Shown here piece by piece: positions 1-7,641 of a DNA stretch of 33,221 nt; the first letter of the stretch is position 1; the number at the start of each line of letters is the position of its first letter. Origin of the DNA: UBA1413 sp964567485 (GTDB lineage Bacteria > Bacteroidota > Bacteroidia > Bacteroidales > Prolixibacteraceae). The position numbers were made by a program, and so were the translations under genes. Under the pieces are notes generated by a model. It had not been told where the DNA came from. It saw nothing but the letters and a program-made list of their open reading frames with translations, and made no database searches. The stretch spans positions 1 to 33,221 of the forward strand of contig CAZMMX010000034.1 in NCBI GenBank assembly GCA_964567485.1. The letters run 5' to 3'.

Positions 1-401
1 GGATTAAGCTTCCTGTTTTTATTTTCAAAAAGGTGGACCATCCAGCCTGCGGCCACGGCGACAACCAGGAGGATGAGATGCAGCAGCAGGGCTTTCCCCG
101 GGAACAGGGCAAACATGACAAAAGCTTCATCCCCGGAAGTGGCAATCATCACCGCGACCAGTCCGGCCAGCCCAATCATACGGTGTGTGTAGAGTGAGAC
201 CACGGTGAAGGCTCCCAAACATCCCGGGGTTATTCCCAGCAAGGCGGCAGTGAGGATTTGCAGAAAAGGGGAATGCCGGAGTTTATCTGCCCAGGCATTG
301 CCGGTCTGAACGTTGACGTATTCGATAACCACCATCATGAAAAGGACGAAAGCTGTTATCATCAGGGTTTGTTCCAGAGTGGAGGCGATAAAAGAGCTCA
401 C
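1..401 (-). CDS. Putative manganese/heavy-metal transporter (PF11449-type), 3'-partial in window
   Basis: This is an integral membrane protein whose C-terminal part runs off the left edge of the window. I read it by translating the minus strand from a GTG at 401; a stop codon lies 24 nt upstream in frame, so no longer start fits except non-standard codons. The visible 133 residues contain hydrophobic helices and the stretch PGCLGAFTVVSLYTHR followed by IATSGDEAFVM. I recognise these as hallmarks of the 10-TM putative manganese transporter / ArsP_2 family (PF11449). The family is predicted to export or move metal ions across the inner membrane; this is family knowledge, not shown here. It lies downstream of the peroxiredoxin on the same strand but behind a strong terminator, so it is probably transcribed separately. 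The start is uncertain because no Shine-Dalgarno or clear promoter is visible. Confidence 0.8.
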   Translation of the reverse strand, partial: MSSFIASTLEQTLMITAFVLFMMVVIEYVNVQTGNAWADKLRHSPFLQILTAALLGITPGCLGAFTVVSLYTHRMIGLAGLVAVMIATSGDEAFVMFALFPGKALLLHLILLVVAVAAGWMVHLFENKNRKLN

Positions 402-512
402 TTTTATGAATTTAACCAGTTAAAAAATTTCAGGATCAGCAAAAAACGCAGGTATGAATCGAAAGAACCTGAACCGGAGGGCCCTGAGGGGGAGTCTCCT
501 CCAGAACCGGGT

Positions 513-558
513 AAAAAAAGGGGGACGGTGCCATTGATCAGTCACATCGTCCCCCTTT
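513..558 (-). terminator. Intrinsic terminator of the peroxiredoxin operon
   Basis: Bases 517-530 and 545-558 form a 14-bp stem with one G-U pair around a 14-nt loop. Read on the minus strand, the stem is followed by a run of seven T (513-519 region). It lies about 50 nt after the peroxiredoxin stop codon. The rest of 402-609 holds no gene that I can support. Confidence 0.85.
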
Positions 559-609
559 GGGTTACGGCCGCTGGTCTGCGGCAGAGTCAGCATGGTTTAC
601 TTTTGCGGG

Positions 610-1227
610 TCAGCTCAGGATCTCTTCAATTGTAATGTAATCCCCCACTCTTCCGGTCATCTTTTCGACTTCGGTATTGACGGGCAGGGTCTTTTTCCCG
701 GGTCTCCAGCCGGCGGGGCATACCTCACCGGTTTTGGCGGCGTGCTGCCAGGCCCTGATCTGCCGCAGGAATTCGTTGACATTCCGGCCTACCGAGTCGG
801 CCTGCACCTCCTGGGCGACACATACGCCGTCAGGATTAAAGAGGAAACGACCTCTGAGGGCCACGCCTTCCTCTTCGACCAGCACACCGAAAGCACGGCT
901 GACTTCCTGGTTGGCATCGGCCCCCATGGTCAGTTTCAGCCCCTTCAGGATAGGTTCCGTCTCGGCAAAACGCTTGTGTGAGAATTTGGAATCCACCGAT
1001 ACCGCCAAAATCTCAACACCCATCTCCTGGAACTCATCGTAATGGGCATTCATGGCCGCAATCTCAGTGGGACACACAAAGGTAAAGTCGGCCGGATAGA
1101 AACAAACCACGGCCCATTTCCCCTTGTAATCGTTACTCGACACCGTGATGTAATGGCCGGTTTTGGCTTCATACGCATCCATTTCAAACTCCGGCATTTG
1201 CTGCCTTACCATTGATGTACTGCTCAT
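610..1227 (-). CDS. ahpC: 2-Cys peroxiredoxin (AhpC/Prx1 type)
   Basis: Thiol peroxidase that reduces hydrogen peroxide and organic hydroperoxides in the cytoplasm. The peroxidatic cysteine is C52 in FVCPTE and the resolving cysteine is C170 in EVCPAGW, both in the expected places for a typical 2-Cys enzyme. I chose the ATG at 1227 (205 aa) because GGAGG stands 8 nt before it (1236-1240) and the length then fits the family. An in-frame ATG at 1314 would add 29 residues, Lys/Glu-rich and starting MACANGVKPL, with no Shine-Dalgarno; it cannot be excluded. It follows the Fur-family gene on the same strand. Whichever start is used, the pair looks like one peroxide-response transcription unit ending at the terminator at 513-558. 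No ahpF-type reductase is seen nearby, so the electron donor is unknown. Confidence 0.93.
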   Translation of the reverse strand: MSSTSMVRQQMPEFEMDAYEAKTGHYITVSSNDYKGKWAVVCFYPADFTFVCPTEIAAMNAHYDEFQEMGVEILAVSVDSKFSHKRFAETEPILKGLKLTMGADANQEVSRAFGVLVEEEGVALRGRFLFNPDGVCVAQEVQADSVGRNVNEFLRQIRAWQHAAKTGEVCPAGWRPGKKTLPVNTEVEKMTGRVGDYITIEEILS

Positions 1228-1360
1228 TCTTTTTTCCTCCACATTTTTAGTTTCACTTACATTTTCTTTAATCTCTTTTTTCTTGAGTGGTTTAACACCA
1301 TTTGCACATGCCATAATTTAATGTATTAATGTGTTTATATTAAAATGGTTTTCTTTCCGG

Positions 1361-1807
1361 TTAATGGTTTTTGTTCCGGTGCACGATGAAATTCCCGGTT
1401 ATATTGACTTTTATGTCATCGATTTGAAAATTGTCGATTTTGTTTTCCTCAAAAAAGGCGGCCAGCATTTGATCCAGCTTTTCGTTGTGAAAATCTTCAA
1501 TGTAATCGCATGAAATACAATAAAGGTGGTGATGATTTTCGAGGATCCCGTCATAACGCATCACATCCTTTTCGGTTTTCACCCTTTTCAGCAGGTTGTG
1601 CTCCACCAGCGTCTCCAGCACTTTGTAGATGGTCCCCGATCCCATGGTCGCGTCTTTCCGCCTGACATACTCCAGGATCTGGTCGGCAGTGGGGTGGCTG
1701 TCAAGCTGATAAACGGCATCGAGCACAGCCATCCGCTGGGGAGTAACCTTAATTCCCCGGGCAACCAACAAATCTCTCAACGCTACACCATCCATAACAA
1801 CAATCAA
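1361..1807 (-). CDS. Fur-family transcriptional regulator, PerR-like
   Basis: Metal-dependent DNA-binding repressor of 148 aa. The N-terminal winged helix holds VTPQRMAVLDAV and the recognition segment GSGTIYKVLETL (about residues 21-69). The dimerisation domain has the metal-binding HHH (92-94) and one CxxC pair, C97 and C100, in YCISCD. The second, C-terminal CxxC pair that completes the structural zinc site in many Fur/PerR proteins is absent: the tail reads NFIVHRNKNH. Being first gene of a unit with peroxiredoxin, and having a PerR-box-like palindrome just after its own promoter, it is probably a peroxide sensor that represses itself and the peroxiredoxin. That role is inference; a Fur or Zur role is possible. 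The start could be the ATG at 1807 or the one at 1795. Confidence 0.92.
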   Translation of the reverse strand: MIVVMDGVALRDLLVARGIKVTPQRMAVLDAVYQLDSHPTADQILEYVRRKDATMGSGTIYKVLETLVEHNLLKRVKTEKDVMRYDGILENHHHLYCISCDYIEDFHNEKLDQMLAAFFEENKIDNFQIDDIKVNITGNFIVHRNKNH

Positions 1808-1812
1808 CCTCT

Positions 1813-1825
1813 AATAATAATTATT
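1813..1825 (-). promoter_or_regulatory. PerR/Fur-box-like operator
   Basis: On the minus strand the 13 bases read AATAAT-T-ATTATT, a perfect 6-1-6 palindrome. Its core ATAAT-N-ATTAT is identical to the centre of the known PerR box TTATAATNATTATAA. It lies between the predicted transcription start (about 1836) and the regulator ATG at 1807, where bound repressor would block transcription. Such AT-rich palindromes can occur by chance, so the call rests on position and on the nature of the gene. Confidence 0.5.
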
Positions 1826-1842
1826 CCTGTTTAAAGATTGTT

Positions 1843-1873
1843 CAAAATTAATAAATAGAATCCGGAAATCAAA
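1843..1873 (-). promoter_or_regulatory. Bacteroidota primary-sigma promoter of the regulator-peroxiredoxin unit
   Basis: On the minus strand a TTTG (plus 1870-1873) is followed after exactly 19 nt by TAATTTTG (plus 1843-1850). This matches the Bacteroidota consensus TTTG-N19-TAnnTTTG at every fixed position. Transcription should start near 1836, about 29 nt before the ATG at 1807. Confidence 0.75.
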
Positions 1874-1882
1874 AACAGGAAG

Positions 1883-2824
1883 CTATTTTTTTTCCTTAAT
1901 CAAGTAAAAAATTCCCCGTTCTAACCGGGTCGTTACAATTTTTCCTGCGGCTTCCAGCACATCGAGGTATTTGTTGACCTCATTCACGTGCATTCCCAAA
2001 ATTTCCCCCAGGTCATCGGAAGTGCAGGGTCTTCTTTGAATGGTTTCCAGGATGGCGGTCTCCAGATCTTTCCGGAAGGATTGGATCTTCTCGCGTGCCG
2101 GTGCTGCAGCCACAATTTCGACCATATCAAGATTCCAAAAGCCGGCGATGCGCTCCATCTCTTCTCGGGTGGCACTTCTGAGTCCGGGAATTGTTCCGGG
2201 TCGGTCAAGGGTATTCAGCTGCACACGGTCAGGCCTGATTTTCAGAATGGCATTCTTCAGCGCTTCCAGCTCCCTTTGATCGTCATTGTATCCTGGAAGA
2301 ATAAACACTTCCAGCCAGATTTTCCCTTTGAAGGCTTCCCTGAAATCAACCAGGCCACGAATACAGAGGTCTGCATTAAGCTCTGGATGCGGCCGGTTAA
2401 TTTTTCTGAACGCCTCTTCTGTGGCTGCGTCGAGCGAGGGAAGGACCACATCGGCATCCCTGATGGCATCCACCACCCCCTTATCGTAAAAAAGGGTGCC
2501 GTTGGTCAGAACGGCTACCGGAATGGCAGGCCAGTTCTGCTTGATGAAATGAAGGACCTCCCCGATGTGCCGATTTAAAGTAGGTTCTCCCGATCCTGAA
2601 AAGGTGATAAAATCGGGGGCCGGATTATCCCGGAAATAGGCCTGTAACTCATCTTTTATTTTGCTCAGTTTCACATATTCCATCCGGTCGAGCGTGAGTT
2701 TGGTGGTTTTTCCCACCTCACAATAGACACAATCGAGTGTGCACACTTTTTTGGGAACCAGGTCGACCCCCAGCGACATTCCCAGTCGCCGGGAAGGGAC
2801 GGGACCAAACAAATACCTAAACAT
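1883..2824 (-). CDS. Radical SAM protein (COG0731-like) with C-terminal winged-helix segment
   Basis: A 313-aa radical SAM enzyme. The cluster-binding motif is C28-x3-C32-x2-C35 (CTLDCVYC), after an N-terminal FGPVPSRRLGMSLGVD that is typical of this small group. GSGEPTLN (about residue 76-83) is the conserved glycine/glutamate SAM-binding segment. The last 70 or so residues, from about 240, look like a helix-turn-helix or winged-helix fold (PCTSDDLGEILGMHVNEVNKYL), an addition seen in some members. The group is related to wyosine-synthesis-type radical SAM proteins, but bacterial members lack an established reaction, so I give no substrate. It is upstream of and parallel to the regulator-peroxiredoxin pair, which has its own promoter in the 75-nt gap between them. 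Confidence 0.9.
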   Translation of the reverse strand: MFRYLFGPVPSRRLGMSLGVDLVPKKVCTLDCVYCEVGKTTKLTLDRMEYVKLSKIKDELQAYFRDNPAPDFITFSGSGEPTLNRHIGEVLHFIKQNWPAIPVAVLTNGTLFYDKGVVDAIRDADVVLPSLDAATEEAFRKINRPHPELNADLCIRGLVDFREAFKGKIWLEVFILPGYNDDQRELEALKNAILKIRPDRVQLNTLDRPGTIPGLRSATREEMERIAGFWNLDMVEIVAAAPAREKIQSFRKDLETAILETIQRRPCTSDDLGEILGMHVNEVNKYLDVLEAAGKIVTTRLERGIFYLIKEKK

Positions 2825-2858
2825 GACTGTATAATTTTTAAACCTGACGGTCAGGCTA

Positions 2859-3065
2859 TTAAGCTCTTGACTGTTTCAAGGTTAAAGATACAGTTTTGTT
2901 AAGCGATGATATCCTAAAAGTGTGATAAATGATCATGGCAACAATTACCATCAAAACATTGGCAGTGACAAGGTGGTCGATGAGGGTACCGATAATAGGA
3001 TCATCGGGAGCAAAGCCCAAAAGCATGGCAATCCACTCATCAAACCCATGTTCAAAGGACCCCAT
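2859..3065 (-). CDS. Small one-helix membrane protein, doubtful
   Basis: An open frame of 68 codons in a stretch (2825-3197) that otherwise holds no gene. It has an ATG at 3065 preceded directly by an in-frame GTG at 3068. The translation has an acidic N-terminus (FEHGFDEWIAML), one likely transmembrane helix (NVLMVIVAMIIYHTF) and a basic tail, a plausible topology for a small inner-membrane protein. I recognise no family. There is no convincing Shine-Dalgarno; an AAGGGACAGGGG stretch is too far upstream. An inverted repeat lies further up (AAGCTGCC at 3103-3110 and GGCAGCTT at 3164-3171), possibly part of a terminator for the hydrolase gene. It may be chance, or a remnant. Confidence 0.35.
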   Translation of the reverse strand: MGSFEHGFDEWIAMLLGFAPDDPIIGTLIDHLVTANVLMVIVAMIIYHTFRISSLNKTVSLTLKQSRA

Positions 3066-3197
3066 CACAAATGATACAGGAATCCCCTGTCCCTTATTCT
3101 TAAAGCTGCCTGTCCGGAAGGCCCTTGACTCCGCTCAACATATTTAATTCGCCATTCCGCCCGGGCAGCTTCTACTTTTAAAACTGGTCTGGTAAGC

Positions 3198-4016
3198 TTA
3201 TTCCTTTGTAAAAGCAAAGGTTCCCCCGCCCTGCTTCAGGATCATCTTCTTTTCGGCGGGCTGAAATTCCATGACAATTCCGGCCTGATCCATACTGAAA
3301 ACATCCTTCGCCGTGGCTTCCGGATAAAATGCCGGTTGTCCGCTCCCCTGGGCCTTTAGTTTGTTGTTTTCCCTCGATATGGTGATCTTGATGGGTAACT
3401 GTTCCGAGGAATAGACCCCGGCATACTGGTCCAGCAGCTCAGGATCCACTTCGAAAACCTTAAAGTCGGGAATCTCATAGGGTTTTCCAAAGACGGCGCT
3501 CAGAAGTGCAATGCTGATGTTGTTCATATTGGTATTGTTCCCATTGGAGGTTATGGCGTAAGCCACCTTGTCATCGGGAAACCAGGAGACGATTGACTGA
3601 AAACCGTCAATGCCCCCGGGGTGACCGTAAGCATACCGCTCATGAAAGGGAAACCTGGTCAGTCCCAGCCCGAAGTTATCCTTCAGGGTGATCATCCGTT
3701 CAAGGCTTTGGGAGGAAACCAGTTTCCCGCTAAAGAGGGCCTCTATGAATTTCACCAGGTCGGCGGGGGTGGAGACGAGGGCCCCGGCACCCAGGGGAAC
3801 CGACATGTCGGTTTCGGCTTCCGCTTTCCACCCCTTTTCATATGTGTAGGAATAACACTCATTTTTCGTCGGGTCGGCCTTCCTTCCGTAATAGGTGGAT
3901 TTCAGCCGGGCAGGCCCGGTGATCTGCTTCCTGAGCAGCTTATCATACGACTTCTTATAAATTCTTTCAAGTATGATGGAAAGCAACACATAATTGGAAT
4001 TGCTGTAAGCCATTTT
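3198..4016 (-). CDS. Serine hydrolase of the class C beta-lactamase / PBP-like family, 5' end lost in gap
   Basis: The C-terminal 272 residues of a beta-lactamase-fold (PF00144) hydrolase. The Y-x-N catalytic motif is visible as YSNSNYVLL right next to the gap, and the third motif is H-x-G in YGHPGGIDGF, which takes the place of KTG in esterase and peptidase members. LGAGALVSTPADLVKFIEAL is the usual helix between them. The last 100 or so residues form a separate C-terminal beta domain (from about VDPELLDQYAGVYSS), common in Bacteroidota homologues. The catalytic S-x-x-K and the signal peptide, if any, lie in the unsequenced gap. The substrate is unknown: peptidoglycan peptides, esters or D-amino peptides are all possible. 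The gene is convergent with nothing visible and ends 130 nt before the small ORF at 2859-3065. Confidence 0.85.
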   Translation of the reverse strand, partial: KMAYSNSNYVLLSIILERIYKKSYDKLLRKQITGPARLKSTYYGRKADPTKNECYSYTYEKGWKAEAETDMSVPLGAGALVSTPADLVKFIEALFSGKLVSSQSLERMITLKDNFGLGLTRFPFHERYAYGHPGGIDGFQSIVSWFPDDKVAYAITSNGNNTNMNNISIALLSAVFGKPYEIPDFKVFEVDPELLDQYAGVYSSEQLPIKITISRENNKLKAQGSGQPAFYPEATAKDVFSMDQAGIVMEFQPAEKKMILKQGGGTFAFTKE

Positions 4017-4116
4017 NNNNNNNNNNNNNNNNNNNNNNNNNNNNNNNNNNNNNNNNNNNNNNNNNNNNNNNNNNNNNNNNNNNNNNNNNNNNNNNNNNNN
4101 NNNNNNNNNNNNNNNN
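4017..4116. other. Assembly gap (100 N placeholder)
   Basis: Exactly 100 N. It hides the start of the serine hydrolase on the left and probably the start of giant protein A on the right, with an unknown amount of sequence between. Reading frames that appear to cross it are not meaningful. Confidence 0.95.
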
Positions 4117-7100
4117 ACTTCTTCGGTCGTCCTTCCCGACATAAATGCTATAAAGGCAGTTCCCGTGCAAAAAGGAAGGATCCCTGAAGTGAAATTTTCA
4201 TCTACTGATCCTTGCGCTCCCCAGAACAAGGTTTCCGAGGGAACCCCCTGGGAGCCATCCCCTGCGAAAACCACCACCAAGCTTCCTTCCGGAATAGAAG
4301 GGGTTATTCCTCCCCCTATTCCCGATCTTGACAAATTGTCGGATTTCAATTACCATGCCGCCGTATCGGTGGCCTTTGAAGGAATGCGGTTGGTATACGG
4401 AGCCATGCCCGACGAAGAAGCCCGTAAGTTTGAAGCGATATGGGCGCCGCTGTTCGACTTTCCCACGCAGGAGATCATCGACTACCTCAACCGGTTGAAT
4501 CCGCTCATCAGCCAGTTCCTCGCGGTACGCGAGGTTTACGTGAGCAACCTGCAGGCGGTAACGATGGTCTTGCTCGATGCCGGATATGCCGTGGAACTCG
4601 ACGATCAGAAGGCCTGGGAGAAGGCGATGAACGAAGCAGGCTTTCACGGATCGGCTTTCCACCTGCTGGAAAAGGCCATGATGGAACTTGCCGGTAAGAT
4701 AGAAGCACTCGGAAATCCCCCCAGTCCGGTAGAAGCGAAATGCGCCGCCGCCGAAAACTACAGACGGATGTTGCCCAAAATGGAAAAGCAGGGCGATCTG
4801 GGAGAGTGCTGGGCCGGTTATACCCAGAGTCCAGTGCAGGCCGAGGGGCTGGAACAGCTGTACGAACCCCTCTTCAGGCACTTGCTGAAGGTGAAGGTGA
4901 ACGAAAAGGAGGTTTACCAGATCATAGAGCTGAGTGATATCGAAACCGAAAATCTGGAATCGGAGGAGGAGTGGCTCGACAAAATAAGGGTACATCAGGT
5001 CGATGAGGTGGTAACCGATGCCAATAAAAGTATGGAAACCGACGGTGGCGATTTCAGCCGGGTGACCTATCCGCGGATTCCGGAGTTCAAGCAAACCTCC
5101 TACATGAGAATGATGATGCTGTCGGCCATGGCCGCACCGGGGAATGAAGAGGATGAGAATTATGAAGAACGCAAAGCCTTCACCAACACCTGCAACCGCT
5201 ACCTGGCACGCAAACAGACGGCGGGATTCTTCTTCAAGAGGGCCCTCCTGTGGGCCTACGGGAACAAATGGGCCAACTATCCGGTCGATTCCCGCGGGAT
5301 GATCCCCGACGAAGCCCTTGATGATTTTCTGGCAGAGATGAAGGCCGAAATGAAGGAGTACCTCGATGCCGAAAGATTGAAAGGGAAAGTCAAAAAACAG
5401 AAGATTGCCGAACTCGATGAGAAATACAAGGCTCCGGGAGAGTCAGGCAGTAGCACCACTGCTCTTCAGGATTCGCTGGCCGCAGAAAAGCTGGCAAAGG
5501 AAGAATCTATCGCATCGCGCCGCGAAATCATCGAATCCATCAACAGTCAGATCATACGCGAGCAATCGGTCCGCGACCGCCTATCGACCGATATGTTCAA
5601 TGCCAAAGATGATGCGACGCGCAAAAGCCTGATGGCGCAAATCAGGGACATCGACATGCGGATTATGGGGTTTCAGTCGACCCGTCAAAATGAGGAGGAT
5701 GCCGTCACCACCCTTCAAACCGGGGAAACCGTGCATACCCGTCAGCCTTTTGATGAGTATGCCAGGAATAAATTCATTCATGACACCCATGTGCATGTGG
5801 CCAGGGTCAATGCCACCCGGCAGATTGCCGACAGGATCTATCGCCAGATCAATCTCCTGCCTGAAGAACAGCGGGAAAAGGCACGGGAACTGGCCGAAAA
5901 ATACCTCGATGCCAAGGCTGTGGTTTCAGGGGACTATGAAAATGCCCTGAAACTCAGGAATGCCTTTGGCGCCCAGATCGAGGGGAGTGCCGATTTTGAT
6001 TATCAGATGGCTAAAGTGGCGGAGTCTGAAGCCGATGAAAACGAGTTTATCGCTCAAACCACCATCATGGTGGCCGGAACCGCCTTTATGGGCGTGGGGT
6101 CGGCCGGACTGGCGCAGGTTTACGGAGCGGAAGCAGCCGCCACCATCTATGGAACGCAGGCACTGGGTGCGATCTTTGGCGGAGCTACCGGCATGATTTC
6201 AGGAGGCCCTTACGAAGGTCTGAAACAAGCCGCCATGTTCTGGTCTCCGAAAGGGGCGGCACTCGCCACATTTACCGACGCTTATATACAGGCCGGAAAA
6301 GTGAAAGGCGCCACCACCAAATCCCGAATTTTTGAGGGAATTAAGCAGGCCGGGACAGGTTACGCGATCGGGGTGGCCATGCAGTATGGTATTAAAAGTT
6401 TCACAGGCGCCACCATGCAGCTTTTCGGCAAGGAGAGCCGTTTGTTTAAACCTGTTTTCGATGTGAACCCCCAAATCAGGTCCACCGTGGATAAGATGCA
6501 TACAAAACAAAACTACACCGCCGCATCTGATGCCATCGGCAGTTTGAAAAACATGAAAAACGAATTGCAGACCCTGCGCTCAGCCAGCGTCAGGAATACG
6601 GCACGCATACAGGAACTGGAAAAGGAAATCAGTCAGCATGTGGCCGCTTTAAACGGAGATTACTACGCCAAATGGCAGTTCAAGTACAAGCAAGATCCGG
6701 AAATCACGGCCTTCTTCGACCGGTATGTACAGCGAAATTACCGGAATATGACCCCCGATATGGTGCAGAGTCTTCAAAACAAGGGATATGTGATGGATCA
6801 CATCGATTTCAAACAGTTCCGGAACCCCACCAGCGCAGGGAGTGCCAGTATGGACCTTGACCTGGGCCCCGTGGACCGGCTGACGGGCAAAGAGCCCGCC
6901 TGGGTGATGAAAAGCGACGGCAGTAAGGTGGATATCAAAACCTTTATGAACGACGCCCAGGCTTCGATGAACGAAACCTACCGGAAGATGTTCGGAATCA
7001 GCGCCCCCCTTTCCGACATGAACCTGGTCACCTCCGCACATAAGGAAGCCTTCTCCACCACCAAACTGCTCGACAAGAATGTCGATTTTACCACGCTGGC

Positions 7101-7470
7101 TTCCGACGATGTGGCAAGCATTGGAAAGGTGCTGAAAGTCAAGGTGGAAGGTATTGAAGGGAACAAATTGCTCACCCAGACCACGAAACTTCAGGCGAAA
7201 TGCCGCGAAGCGTCGAAGGAAATCGACAATATGCTGATGAAAAAACTGGATGCCGATATGAAAATGGCGGCGCCCGGAAGTTTTGACCAAAAGCAGATTC
7301 AGGCTCAAAAAGAATACTGGGCCAACATGAATCAGAAAATCAAACAGATAGGCACGCAGGAAAGTGATCCGGTGACCATCAGCCGGATAAACCGCGAGAT
7401 TTCACAGGAAACCGGTGGAAAGGATGCCTCCCAAGTGATCAACGACCTGATGAGAGCCTTTGGCCGTTGA
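4117..7470 (+). CDS. Giant protein A: unrecognised, helical, glycine-rich hydrophobic region and C-terminal DxD module; 5' end probably in gap
   Basis: I do not recognise this protein as a whole. The frame is open from the gap edge; a GTG at 4165 could start a 1101-aa protein, but it lacks a Shine-Dalgarno and the 16 codons before it read like protein, so the true start is probably in the gap. Counting from 4165: residues 50-380 are mostly helical; 435-590 are charged and coiled-coil-like; 631-710 are glycine/alanine-rich and hydrophobic (MVAGTAFMGVGSAGLAQ, GAIFGGATGMISGG), like the membrane-active or pre-toxin stretch of many polymorphic toxins; 788-832 is a second coiled coil; 870-1000 holds DHIDFKQFRNP with D897-L-D899 a few residues on. 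That last part resembles the end of giant protein B. It is convergent with the DUF5050 gene. A secreted effector or structural protein are both possible; no function can be assigned. Confidence 0.8.
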   Translation, partial: TSSVVLPDINAIKAVPVQKGRIPEVKFSSTDPCAPQNKVSEGTPWEPSPAKTTTKLPSGIEGVIPPPIPDLDKLSDFNYHAAVSVAFEGMRLVYGAMPDEEARKFEAIWAPLFDFPTQEIIDYLNRLNPLISQFLAVREVYVSNLQAVTMVLLDAGYAVELDDQKAWEKAMNEAGFHGSAFHLLEKAMMELAGKIEALGNPPSPVEAKCAAAENYRRMLPKMEKQGDLGECWAGYTQSPVQAEGLEQLYEPLFRHLLKVKVNEKEVYQIIELSDIETENLESEEEWLDKIRVHQVDEVVTDANKSMETDGGDFSRVTYPRIPEFKQTSYMRMMMLSAMAAPGNEEDENYEERKAFTNTCNRYLARKQTAGFFFKRALLWAYGNKWANYPVDSRGMIPDEALDDFLAEMKAEMKEYLDAERLKGKVKKQKIAELDEKYKAPGESGSSTTALQDSLAAEKLAKEESIASRREIIESINSQIIREQSVRDRLSTDMFNAKDDATRKSLMAQIRDIDMRIMGFQSTRQNEEDAVTTLQTGETVHTRQPFDEYARNKFIHDTHVHVARVNATRQIADRIYRQINLLPEEQREKARELAEKYLDAKAVVSGDYENALKLRNAFGAQIEGSADFDYQMAKVAESEADENEFIAQTTIMVAGTAFMGVGSAGLAQVYGAEAAATIYGTQALGAIFGGATGMISGGPYEGLKQAAMFWSPKGAALATFTDAYIQAGKVKGATTKSRIFEGIKQAGTGYAIGVAMQYGIKSFTGATMQLFGKESRLFKPVFDVNPQIRSTVDKMHTKQNYTAASDAIGSLKNMKNELQTLRSASVRNTARIQELEKEISQHVAALNGDYYAKWQFKYKQDPEITAFFDRYVQRNYRNMTPDMVQSLQNKGYVMDHIDFKQFRNPTSAGSASMDLDLGPVDRLTGKEPAWVMKSDGSKVDIKTFMNDAQASMNETYRKMFGISAPLSDMNLVTSAHKEAFSTTKLLDKNVDFTTLASDDVASIGKVLKVKVEGIEGNKLLTQTTKLQAKCREASKEIDNMLMKKLDADMKMAAPGSFDQKQIQAQKEYWANMNQKIKQIGTQESDPVTISRINREISQETGGKDASQVINDLMRAFGR

Positions 7471-7519
7471 AAGCCATTCTCCCCGGAAACACGATGATGA
7501 CCATGGCCCACCCACCTGG

Positions 7520-7633
7520 TTTCATCTGTTTAAAATATTTTGTTACTATGGTGAAATTCGTGAAACAGATGTAATGACCCTGTGGTTAATCATCACTGTT
7601 GGTGCATAATCGTGCATGGTCATTTCATCTGTT
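7520..7633. repeat. Nested direct and inverted repeats between convergent genes
   Basis: TTTCATCTGTT occurs at 7520-7530 and 7623-7633. Its inverse AAACAGATG stands at 7563-7571 and pairs with CATCTGTTT at 7523-7531. AATGACC (7573-7579) can pair with GGTCATT (7618-7624). The 171-nt space between giant protein A and the convergent DUF5050 gene holds nothing else; the set may act as a two-way terminator, but there is no strong T-run. Confidence 0.5.
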
Positions 7634-7641
7634 CTATGTTT

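Noticed and set aside
3198..4349. A continuous minus-strand frame from the serine hydrolase through the N run to 4349
   Set aside because: It crosses the placeholder gap; the part at 4117-4349 lies antisense to giant protein A, whose frame looks more like real protein, and it has no hydrolase features such as S-x-x-K.
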